The notes: generated by a model not told the origin, from the letters alone. Shown: positions 20,894 to 29,586, counted from the first letter of the stretch. The stretch: DNA of 64,000 nucleotides from Corynebacterium sp. TAE3-ERU12 (GCF_019209905.1 NZ_JAHUTM010000004.1:124001-188000); one strand, 5' to 3'. A program made the numbers and translations.

Positions 20894-23011
20894 CTAATCA
20901 GCCTGGAGGACCAACTGCCCCTCCTGCTTCGGCGACGGCGGCACGTTGTACTTATCCAACGCCCACGTCGCAATGTCGTGGAATAACGGAGCCGCAGACT
21001 GGCCGCCCTCACCATGCACACCACGCACCGGCTCATCAAGCATGATGCCGATCACAAAACGCGGGTTATCCGCAGGGGCGATACCTGCAAAAGTGATGTA
21101 GTACTGAGAATTCGAGTAGGCGCCGGTATTCGGGTCCACCTTCTGGGCGGTACCGGTCTTACCCGCAATCTGGTAGCCCTCCACCGCAGCTTCTGTGCCG
21201 GTACCCATCTGCACCCCCGTGGGGTCAGACTGCACCACGGCCTGGAACATCTCCCGCACCGTACGGGCGGTCTCCGGGGACATCACACGAATGCCCTCGG
21301 GACGCTCCGCCCGGGTGACGGTACCGTCCGGCGCGGTGGCGGACTCGACGATGCGCGGCGGGATGCGCTCACCATCATTAGCCACCGTCTGATACACGCT
21401 GGTCATCTGCAATAGCGACATCGCCATGCCCTGCCCGATCGGCAGGTTAGCGAATGTGCCGCCCGACCACTGCTCGCGGCTAGGCACCAGGCCTGGAGAT
21501 TCAGCGGGAAGTTCCACACCGGTGCTGCGGCCCAGGCCGAAAAGCCCCAGCATCTCAGCGAAACGGTCCTGGCCTACTCGCTCAGCCAACATGAGCGTGC
21601 CGACGTTGGAGGACTTGCCGAAAATACCGGTAGTGGTAAACGGCACGTCGCCATGCTCCCAGGCATCGCGGACAGTCACACCGGCCATATCGATACTGCC
21701 GGGGACAGTGTGCACCTCATCTGGGGTGGTCAGGCCGTCTTCAATAGCAGCTGCGGCGGTAATAATCTTCGCCACCGAACCAGGCTCGAAGGGGCTGGTC
21801 ACAGCGATATTTCCGATATCGCGGCCACGGTCAATTTCGGCGCCAATATCCCGATTGGGGTTCGCGGTACCCGCCTGGGCCATAGTGAGGATTTCACCGG
21901 TATGCGCATCGAGCACCACCGCGGCGGCGTTCTTCGCCCCGGAGTTGGTCTTGGCCTGCTCGAGCTGCTGCTGCACCTGGTACTGCATGTCAATATCGAG
22001 CGTGAGGTCATAGGAGGTGCCGTCAATCGGGTTGAGCACATCGCGGGTAGAACCCGGAATTGCGAAACCTTTAGCGGCGATATCGACAGTACGGCCACCG
22101 TTGACACCCTGAAGTTTGGCGTCCCGGGCGGCTTCGAAACCGAACTGGCCTACACCGTCCATGCCGATCTTGCCGACGACATTGGCCGCCACTGCCCCAT
22201 TGGGGTACTGACGAATGTCCTGGCGCTCGGAAACAAGTTCGGGGAATTTTTCAACTACCGCGGCTGCCTTATCGGGGTCGACATTGCGCACCAAAACCTC
22301 GTAGGTCGACTTCTCGTCCTGAAGCTTTTTGAGGATTTCTGTGGAGCTGATGTCATCGGGCGTAGGCGCGGCACCTTCTTCTTCCTTGGCGCTGGCGCCT
22401 GCACGCCGACGGCCACCGGTGCGTTCGTCGATTGCGTCGAGGTCGCGCACCCCAATAAGGCCCGGCAGCTCGTCGGCGATCTGCTTCATCCGCTCATCTG
22501 GCTCAGCGGCTTCATCGGGCCACAGTCGGTGGCGCTCCTCCATATAGTCACGCAGTGAATTGGGGTGCACGGTGATGGAGCGGGCCTCCATTGTGAAGGC
22601 GATCGCGTTACCGGAGCGGTCATTGATGCTGCCGCGACGAGCAGGATCGACCAGCACCACGGTGCGCTGTTCAGCGGCTAGTTCGGCTAGTTCTGGGCCG
22701 GCCACAAGCTGTAGCCAGGCCAGCCGTCCGACGAGGGCGAGGACGACGAGAATGCCGGCTATCTGCACGAAACGGCGGCGGGTGGGGAAATCAGCTTTGG
22801 TGCTGCCCATCTGGTTCGCCGCGGCGAATGCACTGCTCATGCTGCGGCGGGTGGTGCCGGTGCGCTGGGCACCGGTGTCGCGCTGCGCTCGAGTGTTCTC
22901 GCGTGCAGTGATTCGCCGGGAGCGATCCGTAGCACGGGATCGCCCGGCACCGCGGGCACCGTCGCTACCTGGTCGTTGGTACCGGCGATCGCCTCCGGAC
23001 TGGGGAGTCAT
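20894..23011 (-). CDS. ftsI: Septal peptidoglycan transpeptidase FtsI (class B PBP)
   Basis: Class B penicillin-binding protein that cross-links septal peptidoglycan with FtsW. Its active-site motifs are SVAK (Ser412), SSN (467-469) and KTGT (618-621). A single membrane anchor spans about 81-100, followed by the dimerisation domain. The 80-residue cytoplasmic N-terminus is strongly Arg-rich (repeated RS, RR and RAQR), and an Arg/Glu-rich insert lies at about 195-225 in the dimerisation domain. There is no PASTA domain. Total length is 705 aa, long for the family. Confidence 0.97.
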   Translation of the reverse strand: MTPQSGGDRRYQRPGSDGARGAGRSRATDRSRRITARENTRAQRDTGAQRTGTTRRSMSSAFAAANQMGSTKADFPTRRRFVQIAGILVVLALVGRLAWLQLVAGPELAELAAEQRTVVLVDPARRGSINDRSGNAIAFTMEARSITVHPNSLRDYMEERHRLWPDEAAEPDERMKQIADELPGLIGVRDLDAIDERTGGRRRAGASAKEEEGAAPTPDDISSTEILKKLQDEKSTYEVLVRNVDPDKAAAVVEKFPELVSERQDIRQYPNGAVAANVVGKIGMDGVGQFGFEAARDAKLQGVNGGRTVDIAAKGFAIPGSTRDVLNPIDGTSYDLTLDIDMQYQVQQQLEQAKTNSGAKNAAAVVLDAHTGEILTMAQAGTANPNRDIGAEIDRGRDIGNIAVTSPFEPGSVAKIITAAAAIEDGLTTPDEVHTVPGSIDMAGVTVRDAWEHGDVPFTTTGIFGKSSNVGTLMLAERVGQDRFAEMLGLFGLGRSTGVELPAESPGLVPSREQWSGGTFANLPIGQGMAMSLLQMTSVYQTVANDGERIPPRIVESATAPDGTVTRAERPEGIRVMSPETARTVREMFQAVVQSDPTGVQMGTGTEAAVEGYQIAGKTGTAQKVDPNTGAYSNSQYYITFAGIAPADNPRFVIGIMLDEPVRGVHGEGGQSAAPLFHDIATWALDKYNVPPSPKQEGQLVLQAD

Positions 23012-23064
23012 CGGGCACCTCCGAGGGGACTAGTGCGCTGTATTACGCAGCCGTCATGTGCGGG

Positions 23065-23838
23065 TTAGTTTACTGCCGGGGCGGGGGGATTCGCCGCTGG
23101 CGGGGCCGGGGCCGGTGGAGCTGGCTGCGGCTGCTCGACACGAGGGGCCGGAGCAGGAGCCGGAGCCGGGGCGGGAGCAGGTGCCGGCGCGGGCGCCGGT
23201 GCCGGGGCCGGTGCCGGTGCGGGGGCGTTACCCGTGTCCGGACCGCCTGGGGCGTAGGGCACACCGGAAGCACCACGCCGTGGGTTGCCGCTCAGGCCCG
23301 GGACATTATCGGTCTTAGCCGGGTCGGAGGTCGGCTTATCCGGACGCATGGGGGCACCGTTGACATCGAGGATGCCGCGGGTTTCCGCTTCGCCGGGGCG
23401 AAGTTCGACGATAGCGCCGTTATTGTCCTTGGCCAGGATGGCGGGCTGGTCTGGGTTAACCATGCCCATCTCTGCGGCGCGTCGGGCTATCTCGGCGGTA
23501 GAGCGTAGGTACTCCACATCGCGTTCGAGAACCTCCACCTGGTCGGTGAGGTTTTGTTCCTTATCGCGGGCGGCGGAGATCTGCATGGAGGTCTGTGTGG
23601 ATAGACCAGAAAGCACCAGGGCGACGACGATCGCGACGACAGCTAGCGCACAGGTAATGAGGGCGAGCTTGCCGCCAACACGCTGGTCAAGGTCGCGGGT
23701 GATCCGCCGTCCGCGGACCGTGACGACCTGGCGTGAACCCAAGCGGCGTCGGTAGGCACGGCGCGGACGCGGCCGGGCTGGCGTGGCTACGCCGGATTGG
23801 GCCCCTGGGCGGGGCCCGGCGGTGATAGTGGCTGCCAT
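23065..23838 (-). CDS. FtsL-like divisome protein with Pro/Ala-rich C-terminus
   Basis: Bitopic protein between rsmH and ftsI, the position of FtsL. Of 257 residues, an Arg-rich cytoplasmic tail covers about 1-52. A membrane segment (about 55-75, LALITCALAVVAIVVALVLS) is followed by a short coiled coil with heptads (about 80-125, QVEVLERDVEYLRSTAEI), as in FtsL/DivIC. From about residue 150 the extracytoplasmic end is a proline/alanine low-complexity tail, including a long PA dipeptide run. The tail has no FtsL counterpart I know of. FtsL is inferred from topology and context because sequence identity in this family is low. Confidence 0.8.
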   Translation of the reverse strand: MAATITAGPRPGAQSGVATPARPRPRRAYRRRLGSRQVVTVRGRRITRDLDQRVGGKLALITCALAVVAIVVALVLSGLSTQTSMQISAARDKEQNLTDQVEVLERDVEYLRSTAEIARRAAEMGMVNPDQPAILAKDNNGAIVELRPGEAETRGILDVNGAPMRPDKPTSDPAKTDNVPGLSGNPRRGASGVPYAPGGPDTGNAPAPAPAPAPAPAPAPAPAPAPAPAPAPRVEQPQPAPPAPAPPAANPPAPAVN

Positions 23839-23894
23839 GGTATTTCTCCCCTGGTCGGCTGCGCTGCTAATGCTGGTGCTGGTTGTGGTGCTGG

Positions 23895-24929
23895 TTATGG
23901 TTTGCGGAGCGTTGGCGGCGCCGAGTCCTGCCGGATTCGGGTAATCGCCCGCACCCGGGCAGGAGCTGCTCGGGCATTGAGTTCGATTTCGTCTTTGGTG
24001 GCTTTTTCCGCCCCACGAGTCGCCAACCTGAATGACGGCTCGTGGCCGGGGAGTTCCATCGGTAAGTCCGGTGGCGTCGTCGACGTGGTCCGCTTGGCGA
24101 AGTAGGCCTTCACAATGCGGTCCTCGAGCGACTGGTAGCTCATGAACACAGCAGTGCCGCCGACGGCTAGTTCATCGCAGACGGCTGGCAGTGCGTTCTC
24201 GATGGACTCGAGTTCGCGGTTGACCTCGATGCGTAACGCCTGGAAGGTGCGCTTGGCGGGGTGGCCTCCCGAGCGGCGAGCGGCAGCCGGGATAGTGCTG
24301 TAGAGCAACTCCACGAGGCGTGCCGAGGTCGTGAATGGTTCTTTTTCGCGTTCCCGCAGGATGGCCGAGGCGATTTTCCCAGCGAAGCGTTCCTCGCCAT
24401 AGGTGTTCAGCACACGGGCGAGTTCACCGTGGGAATAGGTGTTAAGTACGTCAGCGGCAGTCAGTGGGCCGGAGGGGTCCATGCGCATGTCTAGTGGCGC
24501 GTCGACCCGATAGGCGAAACCACGGTCCACCTGATCTAACTGCATTGAGGAAACGCCAAGGTCGAATAGTGCGCCGGCGAGGCCATGAGCGCGTGCTAAT
24601 TCGAAAACGGCGCCGTCACCGTCGGCGATTGCGTCGGAAAGCTGATCGAAGCGAACCTGGGCGACACCGAAACGGTCACCGAAACCGGATAGGCGCCCTA
24701 CCGCGCCGCCGAGGGCTACTGGGTCGCGGTCAAGACCAATGATGTGGACTGATGGGAAACGCTGCAGCAGGTGCTCTGTGTGTCCACCGGCGCCGAGGGT
24801 GGCGTCAAGGACTACGGCTTTATCGCCCATGGCTTCGATGCCTGGGGTGAGGAGGTCGGCGATTCGATCCGCCATGACGGGGACATGACCGTGTTCACCA
24901 CTGCGACGGTTGTCATCTGTACCGGTCAT
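23895..24929 (-). CDS. rsmH: 16S rRNA (cytosine(1402)-N(4))-methyltransferase
   Basis: SAM-dependent methyltransferase (MraW) that modifies C1402 in the ribosomal decoding centre. From the start at 24929 it has 344 residues. The SAM site [10 protein letters not shown] lies near residue 40; [16 protein letters not shown] and the family segment [15 protein letters not shown] follow. The ATG at 24929 is preceded by GGAGGAGGGAGC, a near-perfect ribosome site. An upstream in-frame extension of 95 codons reads through structured non-coding spacer and is rejected. The gene is separated from mraZ by an unusual structured spacer. Confidence 0.95.
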   Translation of the reverse strand: MTGTDDNRRSGEHGHVPVMADRIADLLTPGIEAMGDKAVVLDATLGAGGHTEHLLQRFPSVHIIGLDRDPVALGGAVGRLSGFGDRFGVAQVRFDQLSDAIADGDGAVFELARAHGLAGALFDLGVSSMQLDQVDRGFAYRVDAPLDMRMDPSGPLTAADVLNTYSHGELARVLNTYGEERFAGKIASAILREREKEPFTTSARLVELLYSTIPAAARRSGGHPAKRTFQALRIEVNRELESIENALPAVCDELAVGGTAVFMSYQSLEDRIVKAYFAKRTTSTTPPDLPMELPGHEPSFRLATRGAEKATKDEIELNARAAPARVRAITRIRQDSAPPTLRKP

Positions 24930-24984
24930 GCTCCCTCCTCCCGAAAGTGTTGAGCTGGACCTAAAAGCTGTCCTTGATAAATGA

Positions 24985-25074
24985 GGGAGCGTGCACAGGG
25001 CCCTGCCCGACCAGGACCTGGTGTCGGGGAAGTACACCAGGGCCCAGCCAGGCAGAGTCCTTGCGGACGCTCCC
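24985..25074 (-). other. Structured spacer between mraZ and rsmH
   Basis: The 158-bp spacer holds nested inverted repeats. The outer arms GGGAGCGT (24985-24992) and ACGCTCCC (25067-25074) enclose CCTGGTGT (25017-25024) and ACACCAGG (25034-25041), the latter two with a 9-nt loop. Further GGGCCC-rich pairings are possible. There is no T-run directly after it, so it is not an obvious terminator. It could be a stable RNA fold between the two cistrons. Confidence 0.5.
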
Positions 25075-25087
25075 AGCCTCCGAGTAG

Positions 25088-25519
25088 CTAGAGCACGTCG
25101 AAGAGCGCATCGTCTTCTGCTTCGGAGAAGTTCTCCTCGTGCTCCGCCCGGTAGGCGTTCCAGGACTCTTCGTCCCAGATCTCCAGGAAATCGATCGAGC
25201 CGATCACTACGCACTGTTTCGTCAGCCGGGCGTATTCGCGGTGGTCAGCTGAGAGCGTGATGCGTCCCGAGGCATCGGGGCGCTGCTCGTCAGTACTGGC
25301 CGCCAGATTTCGAATAAAGGCACGTGCACGAGGGTTCGTGCGGGATGCCTTCGTAGCGCGCTGGGCTAGTTCGATGAACTCGCCCTTCGGGTAGACCGCT
25401 AGAGAGTGGTCTTGGCCCTTGGTGACCATCAGTCCACCGGCGAGGTCCTCGCGGAACTTCGCTGGCAGCGTCAGGCGGCCTTTGTCATCCAACTTTGGGG
25501 TGTAGGTGCCGAGAAACAT
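25088..25519 (-). CDS. mraZ: Transcriptional regulator MraZ
   Basis: DNA-binding protein of the AbrB-like double-SpoVT fold that forms rings and represses its own dcw promoter. Of 143 residues, the two repeats are visible: [14 protein letters not shown] near the N-terminus and [14 protein letters not shown] at about 80-93. The start at 25519 follows GAGAGGAG. Upstream lie three GTGGG sites at 10-bp spacing, the recognised MraZ box. It is the first gene of the long minus-strand dcw run. Confidence 0.97.
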   Translation of the reverse strand: MFLGTYTPKLDDKGRLTLPAKFREDLAGGLMVTKGQDHSLAVYPKGEFIELAQRATKASRTNPRARAFIRNLAASTDEQRPDASGRITLSADHREYARLTKQCVVIGSIDFLEIWDEESWNAYRAEHEENFSEAEDDALFDVL

Positions 25520-25637
25520 GTCGCCGGCTCCTCTCCCCGTGTATTGCCCGGTCGCACTCGCGTCCGGTGAGTCTGTGTGTCGTGTTCAGCTATGGGTCTT
25601 TTTCCTGTGATGTCAGTCCACTGGTCCAACATCACGC

Positions 25638-25662
25638 CCCACTGTACCCCACTATCCCCCAC
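25638..25662 (-). promoter_or_regulatory. MraZ box: three GTGGG repeats at 10-bp spacing
   Basis: On the minus strand GTGGG occurs at 25662-25658, 25652-25648 and 25642-25638, exactly 10 bp apart. This is the established MraZ operator layout. A possible -10 hexamer TACAGT (25646-25641) lies inside the array, so binding would block the mraZ promoter. Confidence 0.85.
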
Positions 25663-26028
25663 CAACAACCCGACACAGCGGACGTTTTTGTGGAAGGTAC
25701 CTCTTTTCCACATTGACAGCAGGGTCAACTAACGGCGAAACACCAAGTTATTTAGCATTTTTGAGAGATCTACACGCGGCACCTGGCAATGGGGCAAAGT
25801 CCCAAAAACCTCAAAAATCAGCCGGATTTTTACTTGACACGCTTCGTATCTGGCGTCACATCAGTGCAAATTCGCCCCAATTTTTACAGACCATCGAGCC
25901 CCAACCGCCCTAGTGGGACGAAGTGGGTGATTCTGGTGGGGCAAAGTGGGAAATTTTCAGAGCCCGCCCAAAAACACCCCTATCAACAGCGCCTATGGCG
26001 GCCACTGCAGGTTGTCCGGACACAGAAA
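25663..26028. other. Gene-free region upstream of mraZ with a second GTGGG array
   Basis: No open reading frame here is credible. It contains an inverted repeat GTGGAA/TTCCAC (25690-25695 and 25706-25711). On the plus strand, GTGGG occurs at 25913-25917, 25923-25927, 25936-25940 and 25946-25950, i.e. two pairs each 10 bp apart. The string TGGGGCAAAGT occurs twice, near 25789 and 25938. The array is opposite in orientation to the MraZ box that serves mraZ. Confidence 0.5.
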
Positions 26029-26059
26029 AGCCCGCCTGCACATACCGTGCAGGCGGGCT
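26029..26059 (-). terminator. Intrinsic terminator of the DUF3040 gene
   Basis: Thirteen-base arms (26029-26041 and 26047-26059) with a 5-nt loop. On the minus strand the arm is followed by a TTTT run. It lies 19 bp after the DUF3040 stop. Confidence 0.85.
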
Positions 26060-26077
26060 GTAAAGGGTCGAGGTGGG

Positions 26078-26482
26078 TTATCCGAAGCGTCCGCGGAAAC
26101 GGGATTCCATGGAGCCCGGGCCGGAGTTACCGCCATTACCGCGACGAGGGGCGGACTTTACCTTCTGCGTTTTCTTGGCCGATGCCTTCACATCGCCGGA
26201 GCCAGTCATAGCCCAGACACCGGCGCCAAACATAGCCAGGAAGCCAACCACCGATAGCGCGAGGAACCAAAGATTCACCTGCGCAAGCGCCACACCGCCA
26301 AGCAGTAGCGCCAACCCCAGCACGCCGATAGCGAGCGACTGGATGTTGAGGCCGCGGGTAGCTACCCCGGAGCGTTCGTCGAAAATGCTGCTCGACATCG
26401 TCGACGAAAACTTCGGATCTTCGGCATGGAGCGCGGACTCGATCTCATCGAGCATCCGCTGCTCTTGCTCCGATAACGCCAT
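26078..26482 (-). CDS. DUF3040 domain membrane protein
   Basis: Actinobacterial protein of unknown function (134 aa). The N-terminus MALSEQEQRMLDEIE is the conserved DUF3040 start. Two membrane segments follow at about 52-70 and 75-92. The C-terminus is basic and glycine-rich (about 105-134), predicted to lie in the cytoplasm. It is a conserved neighbour of mraZ in corynebacteria and mycobacteria. It has its own 160-bp upstream spacer and a strong terminator, so it appears to be a separate transcription unit. Confidence 0.88.
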   Translation of the reverse strand: MALSEQEQRMLDEIESALHAEDPKFSSTMSSSIFDERSGVATRGLNIQSLAIGVLGLALLLGGVALAQVNLWFLALSVVGFLAMFGAGVWAMTGSGDVKASAKKTQKVKSAPRRGNGGNSGPGSMESRFRGRFG

Positions 26483-26643
26483 GGTTTCCCTCCAACTGTC
26501 GACTCACTACTGGATAGCGGTCAACAACAGACCTCTTTCCTCATTTAACGGCCGCAGTCACGTATTTGTTCCCGGGAGCAACTGCCGCCTCATTGCCCTA
26601 AGTGTACGTGCCACTAACCAGATGTCGCCCAGTCGCTGGAAAA

Positions 26644-27084
26644 TCAGGCCGCCAGAGGCAAAACTCCAGACTCCAGCTCCACCCGGGCTAGGAAATCAGC
26701 CGCGGCATCGATCAGCTCTCTAGCGAAATCAGACGAGGGATTGCGATCCATCCCGACCCGCACGCGCTCGCAGGCATAGTCGCGCTCCTCGAAGAAGTCC
26801 GCAAGGTCGGTGTACTCCGGGGCGACTTGTCGCAGCTTCGCCCAGATAACCCGACTCCGATACCGCTTACGTGGTGGGCGCAACGCCTGCGCCGCACTGG
26901 CCGCGCGCACCGCAGCGAGATATGCCAGCTCGATTGCATCAGCGGTTTCAGCAGTGCGTGCTTCGCGTAGCGCAGCGCTTCCCCGCTGGAGGTAATCCAG
27001 GCACAGGCGAATATTGCCGCCAGGAGCCATGACCTGAGACTGTTCACGGAAGCCAGCCGAGTTGAAATCGTAGATATATGCCAT
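26644..27084 (-). CDS. SAV_6107-type HEPN domain-like protein
   Basis: Small (146 aa) alpha-helical protein without signal or membrane segments. The helical core contains the AAxRAASAAQALRPP segment followed by WAKLRQVAPEYTDLADFF, which resembles the SAV_6107 HEPN-like family found next to the dcw cluster in actinobacteria. HEPN proteins often act as nucleases or nucleotide-binding partners, but the RX4-6H nuclease motif is not clear here, so no activity is assigned. The start at 27084 is set by GGAGGAGGG; the longer frame upstream is not conserved in character. Confidence 0.7.
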   Translation of the reverse strand: MAYIYDFNSAGFREQSQVMAPGGNIRLCLDYLQRGSAALREARTAETADAIELAYLAAVRAASAAQALRPPRKRYRSRVIWAKLRQVAPEYTDLADFFEERDYACERVRVGMDRNPSSDFARELIDAAADFLARVELESGVLPLAA

Positions 27085-27203
27085 TGGATATTCCCTCCTC
27101 CTGCTGTGCCGGGCTTGTGCTCCGGTGCACCTCACTTTAGGAAGCGTCCGGACATCACCATCGCCTAACTGTTCGAAATTAGAACGCATGTTCGAGCGAT
27201 TTT

Positions 27204-27920
27204 GTGTTCTTCAGCAGAAATTCCTTGGGCTCGCCCCACGAAAGCGATAACTCATGGTTCACTAAACGCGTGGAATACAGCGTGGTTGCGCTGCCCCGCG
27301 AAGTACTCCGGGGCCGGATGAAGGAAGCCGTCGATATCTATATCGACGCGATGGGTTATAACCCTGCCATCAGAACGGACCGCATGCGCGCCTGGGTACA
27401 GCAACAAAATGAACCCAATTGGGCTGCCGTAGGCGGTATCTTGCACCCACCATCAGTGCCGCCTGAGGTGGCCGCCCGAGATCCTCGCTACCCGCTTGTG
27501 TCAGTGGCCTACAGCCATTCCGGCGCCGGCCACCAGTGGTGGAATCAGCAGGTCCGCGGTGGGCTAGCCGCCAATCAGCGTTCACTGCATGAGATCCACG
27601 CAATCATGAATGACTACGCAGAGCTGTCCGAAATCCATGTCCACCCCGATCATCAGGGTCATGGTCTCGGCGAGCGCATGTTGCGCCGGTTACTGAGCAC
27701 CAGGCCGGAACGGTATGTGCTGCTATCGACTCCAGAGGTAACTGGTGAGGACAATCGTGCATGGCGGCTCTATCGCCGTCTAGGCTTTACCGACGTACTA
27801 CGCCAATTCCGCTTCCCCGGCGATCCACGCTATTTCGCAATCCTCGGCGCGGAATTGCCACTGACCGCTACTCCACCGACCACACATCATCAGTCGACAC
27901 CCGAAAGGAACCAGCGATGA
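27204..27920 (+). CDS. GNAT family N-acetyltransferase
   Basis: Predicted acetyl-CoA-dependent acetyltransferase of unknown substrate. The GNAT core includes beta4 (AELSEIHVHPDHQGHGLGERML, about 139-160), with the Q-x-x-G-x-G-type loop binding the CoA pyrophosphate, and the late GNxAWRLYRRLGF-like segment at about 185. The stop overlaps the start of the downstream lipoprotein by 4 bp, so the two are coupled. The start is uncertain: the first in-frame GTG lacks a ribosome site, and VVALPREVLRGRM (GTG at 27282) is a reasonable shorter start. Confidence 0.8.
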   Translation: MFFSRNSLGSPHESDNSWFTKRVEYSVVALPREVLRGRMKEAVDIYIDAMGYNPAIRTDRMRAWVQQQNEPNWAAVGGILHPPSVPPEVAARDPRYPLVSVAYSHSGAGHQWWNQQVRGGLAANQRSLHEIHAIMNDYAELSEIHVHPDHQGHGLGERMLRRLLSTRPERYVLLSTPEVTGEDNRAWRLYRRLGFTDVLRQFRFPGDPRYFAILGAELPLTATPPTTHHQSTPERNQR

Positions 27921-28585
27921 AGCGACGCCATATCGCCCTGGGCGCTGTCGCGGCTATCACCGCTGGCACATTTTTGACCGGCTGTGTTGATGCCGAAGCC
28001 GATCTCACCCTCGATTCTGAAGACGAGGTCACCGGCACGGTTCGGGTCTCCGCCCCCGTCGGCAGCGAGATCGACCCCACCAACTGGCGTCCCCCGTCGC
28101 ATTTATCGGAAATAATGCGCACTGAGGATTCCCTCGAGGATGGGCGCAATGTCATGACTGTGAAGCTGTACGACGTGCCCTTCGACGACCTTGCCCGCAC
28201 CGTCGCCGAAGCCAGTGCCCGCCACGTCGAGGTCGAACTCGAGCCCACTAATGACGGCAATAACGCCATGACCGGCTACGCCGATTTCAATGAGGGCCCG
28301 GACACCAGGATGCAGGTCACCATGAACTTCCCTGGCCCGGTGACGAATTCCAATGGCGAGATCAATGGTGACAGCGCCAGCTGGGTTGTCGAAGGCGGCG
28401 AGGCACGCACTATTTTCGCCAACGCCCCGCGACGCCCCTCAGGTACACGCATGTTTACCCGGTGGTCCATGCTGTTCCTGGGTGCGGGCCTGATCTCTGC
28501 GCTGCTGGTCTTCCTATGGGCGCGCGATGACCGGGGTCGGCCGGTGCAGCCACCGCGGCGCCGCAGTCGCCACCGTCGTCGGTAA
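27917..28585 (+). CDS. LppM-like lipoprotein with C-terminal membrane anchor
   Basis: Secreted lipoprotein of the LppM type. Of 222 residues, the signal peptide ends in the lipobox LTGC (Cys22 or nearby). The exported domain follows (about 24-165). A C-terminal transmembrane segment (about 185-205, MLFLGAGLISALLVFLWA) leads to an Arg-rich tail (RRRSRHRRR). Mycobacterial LppM is linked to envelope glycolipids, but a role here is only inferred. The ATG at 27917 overlaps the GNAT stop; the longer frame upstream is a shadow of the GNAT gene. Confidence 0.85.
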   Translation: MKRRHIALGAVAAITAGTFLTGCVDAEADLTLDSEDEVTGTVRVSAPVGSEIDPTNWRPPSHLSEIMRTEDSLEDGRNVMTVKLYDVPFDDLARTVAEASARHVEVELEPTNDGNNAMTGYADFNEGPDTRMQVTMNFPGPVTNSNGEINGDSASWVVEGGEARTIFANAPRRPSGTRMFTRWSMLFLGAGLISALLVFLWARDDRGRPVQPPRRRSRHRRR

Positions 28586-28599
28586 GCCCGACAAGCTCA

Positions 28600-29586
28600 T
28601 CAGAAACCGTCGCGCTGAATGGACTGCGACTTCCCCCACGGCGGGGCCATACCCAGATTGTGCAGGACTTCTTGGGTGGCACGGGCGTAATTCAGCGTCA
28701 TGAAGTGCAGCCCTGGCGCGCCTTCTGAGATCAACCGGTCAGCCATGCGCGTGGAAGCGTCAATACCTATCTTGCGGATCTCATCACGATTGGCTTCCTC
28801 ATCACCGTCAGCGGCCTTGATGAGCTGGTCCTCAAGTCCCTTCGGCAGCGCCGAACCAGATAGGGCTACTTGCCGACGCACTGAGCGCAATGACGTAATC
28901 GGCATCAGACCAGGGATGATGGGCTTTGTGCCGTGGTCGGGGTCCGCTTTGGCGAGTCGATCCCGCAACCGCAGATAGTGGTCGACATCGAAGAACATTT
29001 GCGTAATGGAGTACTGAGCGCCGGCGCGGAGTTTCAGCAACGTGTACTTCGTATCGGCGTCAAGATCCGGCGAGCGGTAATGCCCTTCGGGAAATGAGGC
29101 GATACCGATCTCGAATCCGCTGAACTCATCCTCAGAGCGGATCATGTCGATGAGTTCGGAGGCGTACTGCAACCCACCTGCAGAGGTATGCCACGGGCCA
29201 GTGGGATCACCAGGCGGGTCGCCTCGCAGGACCAGCAAGTTCGTGAGGCCTCGGTCGCGGTAGTCACGCAGAATCTCGCGCAGCTCAGCGACGGAGTGGT
29301 CTACCAGGGTCAGGTGCACCAGGGTGGTCAGCGGTTGGCGCGATAGCTGTTCAGCTACTCGGACTGTGCGCTGCCTGCTGGTGCCGCCTGCACCATAGGT
29401 GACTGATGCGAAGGAAACACCGAGGTCGTGAAAAGTGCTAGCTGCCGTGAATAGTCTATTTTCTGCGGCATCGTCGCGCGGGGGCATGAACTCGACCGAA
29501 AAGGGTACGCCAGCTGGGCTTGAGAGACTTAGCGCGCGGCGAATGGACACCTGCTTTCCGGTGCCGTACGACGGTAAAATAGACAT
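28600..29586 (-). CDS. metF: 5,10-methylenetetrahydrofolate reductase
   Basis: FAD-dependent TIM-barrel enzyme that makes 5-methyl-THF for methionine synthesis. Of 328 residues, the conserved SVEFMPPRDD is near residue 30, followed by SVTYGAGGT (about 59-67), VLRGDPPGDP (about 118) and a later DLGASYSITQMFFD-type segment (about 200). It is divergent from idsA. A TAGGAT hexamer lies 8 nt before the ATG and no ribosome site is visible, so translation may be leaderless. Confidence 0.95.
   Translation of the reverse strand: MSILPSYGTGKQVSIRRALSLSSPAGVPFSVEFMPPRDDAAENRLFTAASTFHDLGVSFASVTYGAGGTSRQRTVRVAEQLSRQPLTTLVHLTLVDHSVAELREILRDYRDRGLTNLLVLRGDPPGDPTGPWHTSAGGLQYASELIDMIRSEDEFSGFEIGIASFPEGHYRSPDLDADTKYTLLKLRAGAQYSITQMFFDVDHYLRLRDRLAKADPDHGTKPIIPGLMPITSLRSVRRQVALSGSALPKGLEDQLIKAADGDEEANRDEIRKIGIDASTRMADRLISEGAPGLHFMTLNYARATQEVLHNLGMAPPWGKSQSIQRDGF

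Noticed and set aside
23140..23235. GC-rich short tandem pattern considered as a non-coding repeat or CRISPR
   Set aside because: It is the coding sequence for the Pro/Ala tail of the FtsL-like protein; there are no spacers.
24930..25214. N-terminal extension of rsmH
   Set aside because: The added sequence reads through the structured spacer and overlaps mraZ; the ATG at 24929 has a strong ribosome site and begins the conserved protein.
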